Shown here: in pieces, positions 11,587 to 23,163 of the stretch
Numbering within the stretch: position 1 is the stretch's first letter
Layout of the letters: the number at the start of each line of letters is the position of its first letter
Position numbers and translations under genes: made by a program
NCBI GenBank assembly: GCA_948144175.1
Contig: CANXME010002659.1
Location: 99,769-163,768, forward strand
Length of the DNA: 64,000 bases
Source of the DNA: Closterium sp. NIES-65
Lineage: Eukaryota > Streptophyta > Zygnematophyceae > Desmidiales > Closteriaceae
Direction: 5' to 3'
Notes under the pieces: model-generated
Database searches by the model: none
Told to the model about the DNA's origin: nothing
What the model saw: only the letters and a program-made list of their open reading frames with translations

Positions 11587-11718
11587 TGTCAGAACATCAT
11601 AGCTTATTTATTTGTGTAGGCTATAGTGGGGTATCCCATAAGGGGTACAACCCAATTAGGGTTTCCTATATGTACTCACTTCATTCATAGTCATTTCACT
11701 CTCGTTCTCATATTCACA
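11587..11718 (+). repeat. 5' LTR of element B
   Basis: Begins TGTCAGAACATCATAGC and ends CATATTCACA. It is followed at 11719 by primer site TGGAATCAGAGCAGG, one base off the initiator-Met consensus. Confidence 0.92.
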
Positions 11719-11799
11719 TGGAATCAGAGCAGGTCCCCTCCTAGGGACTGTTCCTAGGGCCCACCGAAGCGAGCCTCGAGTCGCGCTCTCCCTTTTTTT

Positions 11800-12740
11800 T
11801 TTAGCGACCCGTCGTGTCGCCCCTAGCGGCCCGTCGCGCCGACCCTACGGTCGCGCCGAGCCGCCTTAGCGGCAGTGGCGCGCCGCCCTTGCAGCGGCCT
11901 GTCGCGCCGCCCTACCTGCGGCCCCGCCACCCTACGTCGCGGCCCCGCCGCCCTACGCCGACGGACCCGCCGCCCTACTCACGCGGCCCCGCCGCCTGTA
12001 CTCCTGCGGCCCCGCCGCCCTACATCGCGGCCCCACCGCCCTACACCGACGGCCCCGCCGTCCTACTGACGCGGCCCCGCCGCCCTACTCCTGCGGCCCC
12101 GCCGCCCTACATCGCGGCCCCGCCGCCCTACACCGACGGCCCCGCCGCCCTGCTGACGCGGCCCCGCCGCCCTACTGACGCGGCCCCGCCGCCCTACTCC
12201 TGCGGCCCTGCCGCCCCTACGTCGCGGCCCCGCCGCCCTACACCGACGGCCCCGCCGCCCTACTGACGCGGCCCCGCCGCCCTACTCCTGCGGCCCCGCC
12301 GCCCTACTTCGCGGCCCCGCCGCCCTACGTCGCGGCCCAGCCGCCCTTCTTGACGGCCCCGCCGCCCTACTCCCGCGGCCCCGCCGACCTACTCTGCGGC
12401 CCGCCAGCCGCCCTACCTGCTGCCCTCCCGCAGCTCTACCTGCGGCCCACCCACCGCCCTACCCACGACCGCCGCGCCGCCCTGAACCAGCGCCACCGAG
12501 CCGCCCGACCGCCGGGTCGCCCAGCAGCCGAGCCGCCGAGCCGCCCCGCAGCCGAGCCGCTGAGCCGCCAAGCCGCCCAACAACCGAGCCGCCGAGCCGC
12601 CGAGCCGCCCAGCAGCCGAGCAGCCGAGCCGCCGAGCCGCCCAGCAGCCGAGCCGCCGAGCAGCCGAGCCGCCCAGCAGCCGAGCCGCCCAGCAGCCGAG
12701 CCGCCGGCCGCTGAGCTGCCCTACTTCCAGACCGCCCGAC
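11800..12740 (+). repeat. GC-rich leader minisatellite of element B
   Basis: 11850-12410 is an array of GCGGCCCCGCCGCCCTAC-like 18-bp units. 12500-12710 is an array of short GCCGAGCCGCC units. This is untranslated or low-information gag leader; frames are open by composition only. Confidence 0.85.
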
Positions 12741-12820
12741 CTGCCCAGTCTGGTGAGCACAGAGCCCTTTTCACTGCACTGCCCTCACCCTACTGTTTGC
12801 GCTGCTAGGAGTCTATCGTC

Positions 12821-14088
12821 ATGGCTACCCCTAGTGTCCTCGCTTTTGACGCTGAGGGTCGCGCCATTGACTTTGAGGTCTGGGTCGACGACCTGCAGCT
12901 GTTCTTACAGTGCGATAGGGCAGACGGTCTTTCTCTCTTTGACCTCACCTCTGGCGCCTCTCCTGCCCCTGCTGCTGATGCTGACCCCACTGTTCGCTCC
13001 CAGTGGGCCACGCGCGATGCTGCTGCACGTCTTGCTGTGCGTCGCCACCTCCCTACCTCTGAGCGTGCGCACTTTAGTCAGTACAAGAGTGCTCAGACCT
13101 TGTACGACGCTGTAGTTGCGCGCTACTCCTCCCCTGCCACTGCTGCACTGAGCCGCCTCATGCTACCCTTCCTCTTCCCTGACCTTGCCGCCTTTCCCAC
13201 AGTCGCTGATCTCATTACGCACCTCCGCACTAGTGACACCCGCTACCGCGCTGCGCTTCCTGCTGACTTCTGCGCCAAGAACCCCCCCCCCCATGTACAT
13301 CACTCTCTACTTTCTAATCACCCGCCTCCCTGACTCCCTTCGTGTAGTCCGGGACCACTTCCTCACGGTCTGTCCCACCACTCTCACAGTCGACAGCCTA
13401 GAGAAGGCCCTCCTAGCGGCGGAGAAGAGCATCGTCGCTGTAGGAGCCTCTCGAGGTGACCCCCGCGCCCCCATCTTGAGGGGTGTTCTCCTTCCCCTCT
13501 CTTGCCCTCTGTCGCCTCTGCCGCTGCGGCCGACCTCGTTGGTCTTGAGTCGGTCGGTGCGGCGTCTGCCCCTAGCGGGAGACGCCGCCCTGGCAAGGGC
13601 AAGGGGGGCAAGGGAGCGGGTGGGGCTAGCGGGGGCGGTGGCGGTGGAGGTGGAGGCGGCGGAGGGAGTGGGGGTGGAGGTGGAGGAGGTGGCGGGGGTG
13701 GGGGTGCTAGTGGTAGCAGTGGAGGCGGAGGCGTCGTCGGCGGCGGCAGTACTGGCGGGGGTGGCGGCGATGGCGGAGGTGGAGGAGGTGGAGGTGGAGG
13801 TGGTGGAGGTGGTCGGAGTGGCACTTCACATCGGAGCGGCACTGGGGGTGGTCAGCGCCAGCAGCAGCAGCAGCAGCAGCAGCGTTCTCGCGACGTCCCC
13901 ACCCCTTAGCAGCTCCGTGAGTGGTACACGCAGCGTCAGCGTGGTGGGGGTCTTGGTCCCTGCACCTACGTCCTTCGCACCGGCGACCGCGCGGGTGAGC
14001 AGTGTGGGGGTGCCCACCCCACCCAGCGCTGTTTTGGCCGCCTGACAGACGCTTGGCGTCAGCAGTTTCCGGAGGCCACGGAGATCCC
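12821..14088 (+). pseudogene. Element B gag, 3' truncated by element C
   Basis: Starts MATPSVLAFDAEGRAIDFEV, a copia gag start shared with C and D, and continues through AHFSQYKSAQTLYDAVVARY to the capsid-like region. A C-run at 13283-13292 causes a frameshift (the next block resumes at MYITLYFLITRLPDSLR). A long Gly-rich tract (13610-13810), a Gln run and a PTP-stop-QLREWY block follow. The zinc knuckle reads C-x13-C-x3-H-x4-C. The frame ends at QQFPEATEIP where C's LTR begins at 14089. Confidence 0.85.
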
Positions 14089-14220
14089 TGTCAGAACATT
14101 ATAGCTTACTTATTTGTGTAGGCTATAGTGGGGTATCCCATAGGGGGTACAACCCAATTAGGGTTTCCTATTTGTACTCACTTCGTTCATAGTCATTTCA
14201 TTCTCGTTCCAACTTTCTCA
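14089..14220 (+). repeat. 5' LTR of element C
   Basis: 132 bp, from TGTCAGAACATTATAGC to CCAACTTTCTCA. It is closest to the LTRs of minus-strand element D (shared CTTACTTATTTG and ACTTCGTTCATAG variants), so C and D belong to one subfamily. Confidence 0.9.
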
Positions 14221-14339
14221 TGGTATCGAGCAGGTTCCCCCGTGGGAACTGTGCTTAGGGCCCACCACATCGAACTTTTTTTCTGCCCGGAGCGCGCTCC
14301 GGGCCCTTTCTCTTACCTTTTTCGATCTGCCCTAACGGC

Positions 14340-15040
14340 CCCTAGACGCCCGCGTGCCACCCTTAGACGCCCACGCGCCGCCCGTCCTGGCCCCTAGACG
14401 CCCGCGCGCCGCCCTGAGACGCTCGCGCGCCGCCTATCCCGGCCCCTAGACACCCGCGCGCCGCCCGTCCAGGCCCCACGCCGCCCGCGCGCTGCCCTTC
14501 GAGCCCGCGCGCCGCCCGTCCAGGCCCCACGCCGCCCGCGCGCTGCCCTTCGAGCCCGCGCGCTGCCCTTAGTGCCTGCGTGCCGCCCGTCTCGGCCCCC
14601 CCTAGACGCCCGCGCGCTGCCCGCCAGGCCCCTCGACGCCGTGCGCCGCCCGATCCGGCCCCACGCCACCCGTGCGCCTCCCGTCCCGGCCGCGCACGGC
14701 CGTCCCGGCCCCCTCGTCGCCCGTGCGCAGCCTGTCCCGGCCCCGCTCCCAGCCGCCCGTGCGTCACCCGTCCCGGCCCCGCTCCCAGCCGCCCGTGTGC
14801 CACCCGTCCCGGCCCAGCTCCCGGCCACCCGTGCACCACCCGTCCCTGCCGTGAGCCACCGGCCCGAGCCGCCTGCGCAGCTGTGGAGCCAGGCCGCCGG
14901 AGCCGCCTGTGCCGCTGACCGCCCGAGCCGCTCGAGCCGCCCGAGCCGCCCCAGCCGCCCGAGCCGCCCGAGCGGCCCGAGCCGCCCGAGCCGCCTGCGC
15001 CGCCCGAGCCGCCCGAGCCACCTGAGGAGCCGAGCCGCTG
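14340..15040 (+). repeat. GC-rich leader of element C
   Basis: Imperfect CGCGCGCCGCCC and CCGAGCCGCC(C) repeats precede the gag start codon. All frames are open by composition; the true gag ATG at 15145 lies downstream. Confidence 0.7.
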
Positions 15041-15144
15041 GTGCCGAGGTGCTGCTGTTGCTGCTGGGCCGGCCGAGCTACCGTGTTTGCTGTGCTGCTG
15101 TGCTGCCCGACCCGTCCTGTCTGGTGAGACCGCCGGCTGCAGTC

Positions 15145-17769
15145 ATGGCTACCCCTAGTGTCCTAGCTTTTGACGCTGAGGGTCGTGCCATTGACTTTGA
15201 GGTCTTGGTCGACGACCTGCAGCTGTTCTTGCAGTGCGATAGGGTAGACGACCTTTCTCTCTTTGACCTTACCTCTGGCGCCTCTCCTGCCCCTGCTGCT
15301 GATGCTGACGCCACTGTTCGCTCCAAGTGGGCCACACGCGATGCTGCTGCACGTCTTGCTGTGTGTCGCCACCTGCCTACCGCTGAGCGTGCACACTTTA
15401 GTCAGTACAAGAGTGCCCAGACCTTGTACGATGCTGTAGTTGCGCGCTACTCCTCCCCTGCCACTGCTGCACTGAGCCGCCTCATGCTCCCCTTCCTCTT
15501 CCCTGACCTCGCCGCCTTTCCCACTGTCGCTGATCTCATTACGCACCTCCGCACTAGTGACACCCGCTACCGCGCTGCGCTTCCTGCTGACTTCTGCGCC
15601 AAGAACCCCCCCCCCATGTACATCACTCTCTACTTTCTAGTCACTCGCCTCCCTGACTCCCTTCGTGTAGTCCGTGACCACTTCCTCGCGGTCTGTCCCA
15701 CCACTCTCATAGTCGAAAGCCTTGAGAAGGCCCTCTTAGCGGCGGAGAAGAGCATCGTCGCTGTAGGAGCCTCTCGAGGTGACCCCCGCGCCCCCATCTT
15801 TGAGGGGTGTTCTCCTTCCCCTCTCTTGCCCTCTGTCGCCTCTGCCGCTACGGCCGACCTCTTTGGTCTTGAGTCGGTCGGTGCGGCGTCTGCCCCTAGC
15901 GGGAGACGCCGCCCTGGCAAGGGCAAGGGGGGCAAGGGAGCGGGTGGGGCCAGCGGGGGCGGTGGAGGTGGAGGTGGAGGCGGCGGAGGGAGTGGGGGTG
16001 GCGGTGGAGGTGGTGGCGGGGGTGGGGGTGCTAGTGGCGGCAGTGGAGGCGGGGGTGGTGGCGGCGGTGGCGGTGGGAGCGGAGGTGGCGGAGGCGGCGG
16101 CGGTGGAGGCGGCGGCGGTGGAGGCGGAGGCGGGGGTGGCGGTGGTGGAGGTGGTCGGAGTGGCGCTTCGCAGCGGAGCGGCACTGGTGGTGGTCAGCGC
16201 CAGCAGCAGCAGCAGCGTTCTCGCGACGTCCCCATCCCTCAGCAGCTCCGTGACTGGTACACGCAGCGTCAGCGTGGTGGGGGTTTTGGTCCCTGCACCT
16301 GCGTTCTCCGCAGTGGCGACCGCGCTAGAGAGCAGTGTGGGGGTACCCACACCGCCCAGCGCTGCTTTGGCCGCCTGACGGACGCTTGGCGCCAGCAGTT
16401 CCCGGAGGCCGCGGAGATCCCCCGCTGGGGAGAGCTGTCTAGGGCTGGTGTAGCTATCTTTGATCTTGATTTTGATGCTATCCTTGCTGCCATGTATGCT
16501 GTGACCATTAGTGATGAGGGTGACTGTTACCGGTGTTTCCCGCCCGACCCGGGCATTGGTACTGCTGCTCTTGGTGCCAGCGAGGCTTCTGCTCTAGGTG
16601 CCAGTGCGTCTGTGCTCTCAGGTACTGGTGAGGCTGCTCTCTCAGGTACTAGTGAGTCTGCGCTCTCAGGTACTGCGTCGGCTTCGGCCTCCCACACCTT
16701 CACCCTTGACTCTGGAGCGTCTCGCTCCTTCTTTCGGGACCGCACCACACTCACGCCGCTTAGTCGGCCGGTTGCGGTTTCCCTGGCTGACCCCTCTGGG
16801 GGTCCTGTCCTATCTCGCTTCTCCACAGTCCTCCCGTGTCCGGCGGCTCCCTCTGGCACCCTGTCTGGTCTCTACCTCCCCTCGTTCTCTACGAACTTGG
16901 TGAGTGGTGCTGACCTACAGGATGCGGGAGTCCACCAGTTCACCCCTGCTAGTCAGCGAGTGTCGCACTGCACAGAGGCTAGCACAGGTCGTCACCTGGC
17001 TACGTTTACCCGTCAGCCTGGGTCGAGCCTGTACACACTGACCACTGCTTCTCCTCCAGTTCCTGAGTCTGGTAGGGTCTCTTCTTCAGGTCAGGTGTTT
17101 GCTGCGGCATCCAGGTCTGGTCCTGAGTCTGCCCCCTGTTCGTGTCGTCGCCTGTCTCACGAGACTCTCCTCTGGCACCACCGCCTGGGTCACCCCTCTC
17201 TGCTTCGGCTCAGAGGCATGGCCTCCCGTCTTCTTGTGTCCGGTCTCCCCCGGTCCCTCCCTCCCCTTCCTCAGGGCCCTGGCCCTGCCTGTGTCCCCTA
17301 TGTCGAGGGGCGCCAGCGTGCTGCCCCTCACTTCTCCCAGTTTCCTCCAACAGAGGCTCCGTTGCAGACGCTTCACATGGACGTGTGGGGCCCTGCCCGC
17401 GTCCGTGGACTCGGTCACGAGCGCTACTTCCTGTTGGTGGTTGACGACTACTCGCGTTACACCACAGTCTTCCCCTTGCGCAGCAAGGGGGATGTCACTG
17501 AGGTGCTGATCGACTGGATCCGCACAGCTCGTCTCCAGCTCAGGCAGAGCTTTGGCTCGGACTTTCCTGTGTTGCGCCTGCACTCGGACAGAGGCGGAGA
17601 GTTCTCCTCTGGCCTTCTGCGTGCCTACTGTCATGCACGAGGCATCCGTCAGACCTTTACGCTTCCGGACTCACCGCAGCAAAATGGGATTGGAGAGCGC
17701 CGCATTGGCATGGTCATGGACGTCGCTCGTACGTCTATGATGCATGCGGCTGCCCCCCATTTTCTGTAG
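15145..17769 (+). pseudogene. Element C gag-protease-integrase (long intact stretch)
   Basis: The start at ATG 15145 matches the gag starts of B and D. Order: gag capsid-like region (residues about 1-190); Arg/Gly/Lys segment and a Gly tract of about 80 residues; Gln run; PQQLRDWYTQRQRGGGFGPC; zinc knuckle C-x13-C-x3-H-x4-C; spacer of ALGAS/LSGT repeats; protease TLDSGASRSFFRDRT; GAG-pre-integrase with WHHRLGHPS; integrase Asp in MDVWGPARVRG, Asp in LHSDRGGEF, Glu in QQNGIGERRIGM. One zinc ligand of the HHCC motif is changed: CVPYVEGRQ instead of CVPCVEGRQ. A TAG stop at 17767-17769 ends the frame (HAAAPHFL then stop, where A has HFPW). The rest of pol continues downstream in the same family order. 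Confidence 0.88.
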
Positions 17770-18540
17770 CCGTTTGCGGTCAAGTACGCGGCGCATCAGA
17801 TCAACCTCCACCCCAGGGTCTCCAGGCCGGAGACCTCCCCAGCTCTGCTGTGGACGGGGAAGGTTGGCGATGCGTCGGCGTTCCGGGTCTGGGGATCTCG
17901 GGCGTTTGTCCGCGACTTGTCTGCGGACAAGCTGTCCCCTCGTGCTGCTCCCTGCGTCTTCCTGGGGTTCCCCCCTGACGCCCCTGGGTGGCAGTTCTAC
18001 CACCCCACCTCTCGCCGTATTCTGTCCTCCCAGGACGTCACGTTTGATGAGTCGGTACCCTACTACCGCCTCTTCCCCTACCGCATTCCGTCCCTCCCCC
18101 CACCCCCGCTCTTCTTGGTACCATGTCCCCCCCCGGTAGACCCCCTTCCCCCTGAGGGTCCTGCCCCTTCAGGTGTGTCCCAGGTAGACGCGGTCGAGCC
18201 TGTCGAGGTCACTGGTGACTCTGGTGCTGCTGTGGGTGCTGAGCCTGGGGGTGCTGAGACTGGGGGTGCGGAGCCTGGGGGTGCTGAGCCTGGGGGTGCT
18301 GAGCCTGGGGGTGCTGCGCCTGGGGGTGCTGAGCCTGGGGGTGCTGGGCCTGGGGGTACTGAGCCTGGGGGTGCTGAGCCTGGGGGTGCTGAGCCTGGGG
18401 GTGTTGAGACTAGAGGTGCTTTGCTTGGGGGTGTTGAGACTTGAGGTTCTTCGCCTGGAGGTTCTCCGGGTGCTTCGTCTCGCCGAGAGCCACTCTCCCC
18501 GCAGGAGCTGCGTGAGTGGTTTGCCCGGCGCTAAAGGCGT
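17770..18540 (+). pseudogene. Element C integrase C-terminal region and Gly/Ala/Glu/Pro linker
   Basis: Past the stop the same strand encodes ETSPALLWTGKVGDASAFRV, then SADKLSPRAAPCVFLGF and QDVTFDESVPYYRL. This is the integrase C-terminal domain typical of copia (the DNA-binding GKxGDxxxFRxWG region). About twelve GGAEP repeats follow (18235-18420), then a SPQELREWFARR block ending in TAA. Confidence 0.8.
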
Positions 18541-18981
18541 GCTGCTGGTGCTGGAGGTTCTTCAGCTGCTGAGGGTGCTGCTGCCGCGCGTCCCGGAGGT
18601 GCTCGTACTGGGAGTACTAGAGCTGCTGGGCCTGCGAGTTCGACTGGAGCTGGTGCTGCTGAGGGTGTTGGCGCTGAGACTACCACTGGCGGTCTGACTG
18701 GCAGTGCTCCTGGTGCTGCTGGGGGTTCTGGGACTGCTGGGGGTGCTGCTGGGGGTTCTGGAGCTACTGGAGGTGCTGCTGGAGATGCTGCTGGAGCGGG
18801 TACTTCTGCTGGGGGTACTGGTGCTGTCCCTGCTGTTTCTGGCGTCGCCACGCGGCCCCGACCGTACTTCGTTCCACTCCTGCAGCAGGTTCTTGGTCTT
18901 ACACCTTCTCCTGGTCCTCCTCCTCCCTTAGAGGGTCCACAGCCTGTCCAGTCACAGTCACAGCTACAGCCTGCCTCCCCT

Positions 18982-21039
18982 TTGCCTGCTCCTTCTCCCT
19001 ACGCTGGTCCGACTGGAGGTCTTACTGAGCGTCGTGAGCCTGCGTCTCGTTCTGCGTCGCCTGTTCGTGCTGCGCGCACTAGTGGTCGCGGTTCACATCA
19101 GCGTCCTCCTCCTGTCCCTGGCACGCACCGGATGTCTCTGCGTCCGTCTACGGCTCCTCTGCGTGCCCCTTTGCCTTCTCCTCCTGCTACTGCTGTCACT
19201 GACCTTTCTTTCGAGTCTTCTGCTGCGTCTGCCCTTGTCACTGAGCTCGTCGACTTTGCTGCGCGCTGTCGTCTAGACTACGCTGCTAGTCTTGTCGCTG
19301 AGTCTGAGTCTGCCTGTCCTCCGTCCGTCGGGGGTGAGTGTGCCCTTGGCACGGACGTCCTTGAGGACAGGCAGGAGGAGTTCCAGTGTCTGGCCGCCGC
19401 ATCACCTCATCTCGCGTCTGTACTGCTCGCCCCTGAGGGAGACCCGGATGCACTAGACATCCCGACTCCGCGCTCTTACGCGGAGGCGATAGAGGGTCCC
19501 TACTCCTCTCAGTGGCAGGCAGCTATGGATGCAGAGATGGCTTCCTGGAAGTCCACAGGCACCTACGTTGACGCTGTTCCCCCTCCTGGGGCGAACATAG
19601 TCAGTGGCATGTGGATCTTCAGGGTGAAGCGGCCGCCGGGTTCTCCGCCTGTCTTCAAGGCGCGTTACGTGGCTCGTGGCTTCAGTCAACGGTAGGGAGT
19701 TGACTACTTTCAGACCTTCTCCCCCACCCCGAAGATGACCACTCTTCGGGTATTGCTGCACGTTGCTGCTCACCGTGACTACGAGCTGCACTCTCTCGAC
19801 TTCGGCACTGCTTTCTTGCAGGGCAGCCTGCACGAGGAGATCTGGCTGCGCCGCCCACCTGGCTTCACTGGGTCTTTCCCTCCTGGCACCCAGTGGAGTC
19901 TCTGGCGTCCAGTCTACGGTCTCCGCCAGGCGCCCCGTGAGTGGCACAACACACTGAGGACTACGCTAGCAGCTCTTGGGTTTGCTCCTTCTACTGCCGA
20001 CCCGTCGCTGTTTCTGCGCACCGACACCTCTATGCCGCCGTTCTACACCCTCGTGTACGTCGACGACTTGGTCTTTGCCACTGCTGACACTGCTGGACTC
20101 GCCTACGTGAAGTCTGAGCTGCAGAAGAGACACACGTGCACTGACCTGGGTGAACTGCGCAGCTACCTTGGCTTGCAGATCACCCGGGACAGAGCACGCG
20201 GCACCATTACCCTGACTCAGTCACACATGGTGCAGCAGGTCCTTCAGCGCTTCGGCTTAACGTACTCCTCGCCTCAGGCCACTCCTCTGCCTACTCGCCA
20301 CTCGCTCTCAGCTCTGCCTTCGGATGAGTCCGTAGAGTCGAGTGGCCCGTATCCAGAGCTTGTTGGCTGCCTCATGTACCTGATGACCTGCACTCGACCT
20401 GACCTTGCATACCCTCTTAGCATTCTCGCACGCTATGTTGCTCCTGGGAGACACCGACCAGAGCACATGGCTGCAGCGAAGAGGGTGTTGCGCTACTTGT
20501 GCAGTACGTCGGGCATGGGGCTAGTGCTTGGAGGGCGGAGTCCAGTGGTCCTCACTGGGCACGCGGACGCTTCTTGGGCTGACGACCAGGCTACGCAGCG
20601 GTCGTCACAGGGTTACACTTTCAGTCTTGGTTCCGGCTCTGTGTCGTGGCGGGCTACCCGCTCATCTTCTGTTCTCGGCTCCAGTTGTGAGGCTGAGATC
20701 TACGCCGGGGCTATGGCTGCCCAGGAGCTTCGCTGGCTCACCTACCTGCTGACCCACCTTGGAGAGCCGCCTCGTTCTCCTCCAGTCCTGTACGTTGACA
20801 ACAAGGCTATGCTGGCCTTGTGTTGAGAGCAGCGAGTGGAGCACAGGACAAAGCACATTGCTCTCCGCTACTTTCTTGCTCGAGAGGTACAGCAGCGCGG
20901 ACAATTGCGGCTTGCGTACGTGGCCTCTGAGGCCAACACTGCTGATGTCTTCACGAAGGCACTTGCGCCTTGTGATCATCAGCGCTTCTGCACTCAGCTG
21001 GGTCTTGTGCCTGTCTTGCCTCACTTGCTCACTTCTTGA
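18982..21039 (+). pseudogene. Reverse transcriptase and RNase H of the B/C recombinant
   Basis: The RT entry region (SQWQAAMDAEMASWKSTGTY, WIFRVKRPPGSPPVFKARYV) is broken by a TAG at 19693. It then continues with HSLDFGTAFLQGSLHEEIWL, the catalytic FYTLVYVDDLVFATADTAG (YVDD), and LRSYLGLQITRDRA. RNase H follows with ADASWADD, SSCEAEIYAGAMAAQELRWL, LYVDNKAMLAL, a TGA at 20824-20826, then EHRTKHIALRYFLAREV and ANTADVFTKAL; the terminal stop is at 21037-21039. Only two in-frame stops break an otherwise complete RT-RNase H, which implies recent activity. Confidence 0.9.
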
Positions 21040-21252
21040 CCTTGCTTGTACTGTCACATATATATACTCTTACTCTTACTTGCTTAGCCTCTTGTATATC
21101 TATATATGTGATCTTGCATGTGAACTGGCCTTTTGGCCTTTGAACTTGTGCTCGGAATGTGTGGTGACTTTGTGATCCACCCTGAGCTTTGCCTTGCTTT
21201 GCTTGACTGGTCTTGTGACCCCTTGTTCTCCCCCACTTTGCCTATGGGGGTG

Positions 21253-21384
21253 TGTCAGAACATTATAGCTTATTTATTTGTGTAGGCTATAGTGGGGTAT
21301 CCCATAAGGGGTACAACCCAATTAGGGTTTCCTATATGTACTCACTTCATTCATAGTCATTTCACTCTCGTTCTCATATTCACA
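21253..21384 (+). repeat. 3' LTR of element B
   Basis: TGTCAGAACATTATAGC...CATATTCACA, one difference from the 11587 LTR. It is followed by target duplication CTCAT, after which element A's RT resumes. Confidence 0.92.
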
Positions 21385-22489
21385 CTCATGAGTGGCACGA
21401 CACACTGAGGACTACACTGGCGACTCTTGGGTTTGCTCCTTCTACTGCTGACCCGTCGCTGTTTCTACGCACCGACACCTCTTTGCCGCCGCTCTACATC
21501 CTCGTGTACATCGACGACTTGGTTTTTGCCTCTGCTGACACTGAGGCACTGACTCTAGTGAAGTCGGAGCTATTGAAGAGACACACGTGCACAGAGCTGG
21601 GTGAGCTGCGTAGCTATCTTGGCTTGCAGATCACTCGGGACAGAGCACGCCGCACCATCAGTCTGACCTAGTCACACATGGTGCAGCAGGTCCTTCAGCG
21701 CTTCGACTTCCAGTACTCCTCGCCACACTCCACTCCTCTGTCTACTGGTCACTCAGTCTCAGCTCTGCCTTCGGATGAGTCCGTAGAGCCGAGTGGCCCG
21801 TATCTCGAGCTTGTGGGCTGCCTCATGTACCTGATGACCTGCACTTGTCCTGACCTTGCATACCCTCTTAGCATCCTGGCACGCTACGTTGCGCCCGGAG
21901 ACACTGTCCAGAGCATTGGAAGGCAGCTAAGAGGGTGATGCGCTACTTGTGCAGTACGTCGGGCATGGGGCTAGTGCTTGGGGGACGGGGTCTAGTTGTT
22001 CTCATTGGTCACGCAGACGCTTCTTGGGTTGACGACTTGGCTACGCAGCGGTCGTCGCAGGGTTACACCTTCAGCCTTGGCTCCGGTTCTGTCTCTTGGC
22101 GGTCTAGCCGCTCGTCTTCTATTCTCGGCTCCAGTTGTAAGGCTGAGATCTACGCAGGGGCCATGGCTGCACAGGAGCTGCGTTGGCTCACCTACCTACT
22201 GACCGACCCGGGCGAGGCGCCTCGTTCTCCTCCAGTTCTGTATGTCGACAACAAGGCAATGCTTGCCTTGTGTCACGAGCAGAGACTAGAGCACAGAACA
22301 AAGCACGTCGCTCTTCGCTACTTCCTTGCTCGAGAGTTGCAGCAGCGTGGTCAACTTCGTCTTGTTTATGTGGCCTCTCAGACCAACACTGCTGATATCT
22401 TTACCAAGCCATTTCAGCCTTGTGATCATCAGCGTTTCTGCACTGTTTTAGGGCTTAGTCCCACTTTGCCTCACTTGCTCACTTCTTGA
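21385..22489 (+). pseudogene. Element A reverse transcriptase C-terminal half and RNase H
   Basis: Resumes with EWHDTLRTTLATLGF, then LYILVYIDDLVFASADTEAL (catalytic motif YIDD) and LRSYLGLQITRDRA, a TAG at 21669, MVQQVLQRFDFQYSS and DESVEPSGPYLELVGCLMYL. A one-base shift near 21930 is followed by the RNase H motifs HADASWVDD, SSCKAEIYAGAMAAQELRWL (the CEAE motif is CKAE here, so a conserved acidic residue is lost) and YVDNKAMLALCHEQRLEHRT, then HVALRYFLARELQQRG. It ends at a stop at 22487-22489. Confidence 0.88.
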
Positions 22490-22714
22490 CTTTGCGTGTA
22501 CTGTGATCTCTATATATGCCTGCTTAAACTTGCTAGGTTGTCATCATTGTCTTGTTTGTTCTCCTTGATTAATAATCCTGCATGTGAATTGGCCTTGTGG
22601 CCGCTTGCTTGTGCTCGGAATGTGTGGTGACGTCGTCATCCACCCTGAGCTTGCTTTGCTTCTCTTGACTGGTCTTGTGACCTCTTGTTCTCCCCCACTT
22701 TTCCTATGGGGGTG

Positions 22715-22819
22715 TGTCAAACTTATGTGCTATAGTCTGTGTAGGCTGTAGTGGGGTAGCTCATATGGGGTACAACACTTTAGGGTTTCCTACTTGTACT
22801 CCTCATGCTGCTTAATGCA
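22715..22819 (+). repeat. 3' LTR of element A, left part
   Basis: Begins after CTATGGGGGTG and is interrupted by element D at ATGCA (22815-22819). The remaining 25 bases are at 30350-30374. Confidence 0.92.
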
Positions 22820-22951
22820 TGAGAAAGTTAGAACGAGAATGAAATGACTATGAACGAAGTGAGTACAAATAGGAAACCCTAGTTGGGTTGTACCCCCTAT
22901 GGGATACCCCACTATAGCCTACACAAATAAGTAAGTTATAATGTTCTGACA
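22820..22951 (-). repeat. LTR of element D (3' end of element)
   Basis: Reads TGAGAAAGTTAGAACGAG...ATGTTCTGACA on the + strand. It is the 3' LTR in element orientation. Confidence 0.93.
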
Positions 22952-23163
22952 CACCCCCATAGGCAAAGTGGGGGAGAACAAGGGGTCACAAGACCAGTCA
23001 AGCAAAACAAAGCAAAGCTCAGGGTGGATCACAAAGTCACCACACATTCCGAGCACAAGTTCAAGGGCCACAAGGCCAGTTCACATGCAAGACCATATAT
23101 AGAGATATACAAGAGTCAAGCAAGCAAGAGCAAGAGTATATATAGGTCAAGGTACAAGCAAGG

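Larger units (their letters stand above)
14089..21252 (+). mobile_element. Element C: copia body with only a 5' LTR, nested in B
   Basis: The LTR at 14089-14220 is distinct from B's (ends AACTTTCTCA, not ATATTCACA). The primer site at 14221 is TGGTATCGAGCAGG. The coding body is the best preserved in the window. It runs to the polypurine CTATGGGGGTG at about 21242-21252 and directly into the B-type 3' LTR. The expected C 3' LTR, target duplication and remaining B gag are absent, so this is a B/C recombinant. Where C sequence ends and B sequence resumes cannot be told by eye because the two are closely similar. Confidence 0.75.
11587..21384 (+). mobile_element. Element B: copia retrotransposon inserted in the RT of element A
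   Basis: LTRs at 11587-11718 and 21253-21384 (132 bp each) differ at one position that I can see (C/T near base 12). Target duplication CTCGT at 11582-11586 versus CTCAT at 21385-21389 has one mismatch. The interior between 14089 and 21252 appears to be mostly element C sequence: C's 5' LTR lies inside B's gag but C has no 3' LTR of its own. The simplest explanation is insertion of C followed by homologous deletion between C and the rest of B. Confidence 0.85.

Noticed and set aside
13384-13842. Long proline-rich minus-strand open frame opposite element B gag (similar ones at 15630-16184 and 28093-28620 opposite C and D)
   Set aside because: Complement of the Gly-rich gag tract; open only because of (GGN)n composition.
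14089-21252. Element C as a complete retrotransposon with its own two LTRs
   Set aside because: The 21253 LTR matches element B's 5' LTR, not C's, and carries B's target duplication.
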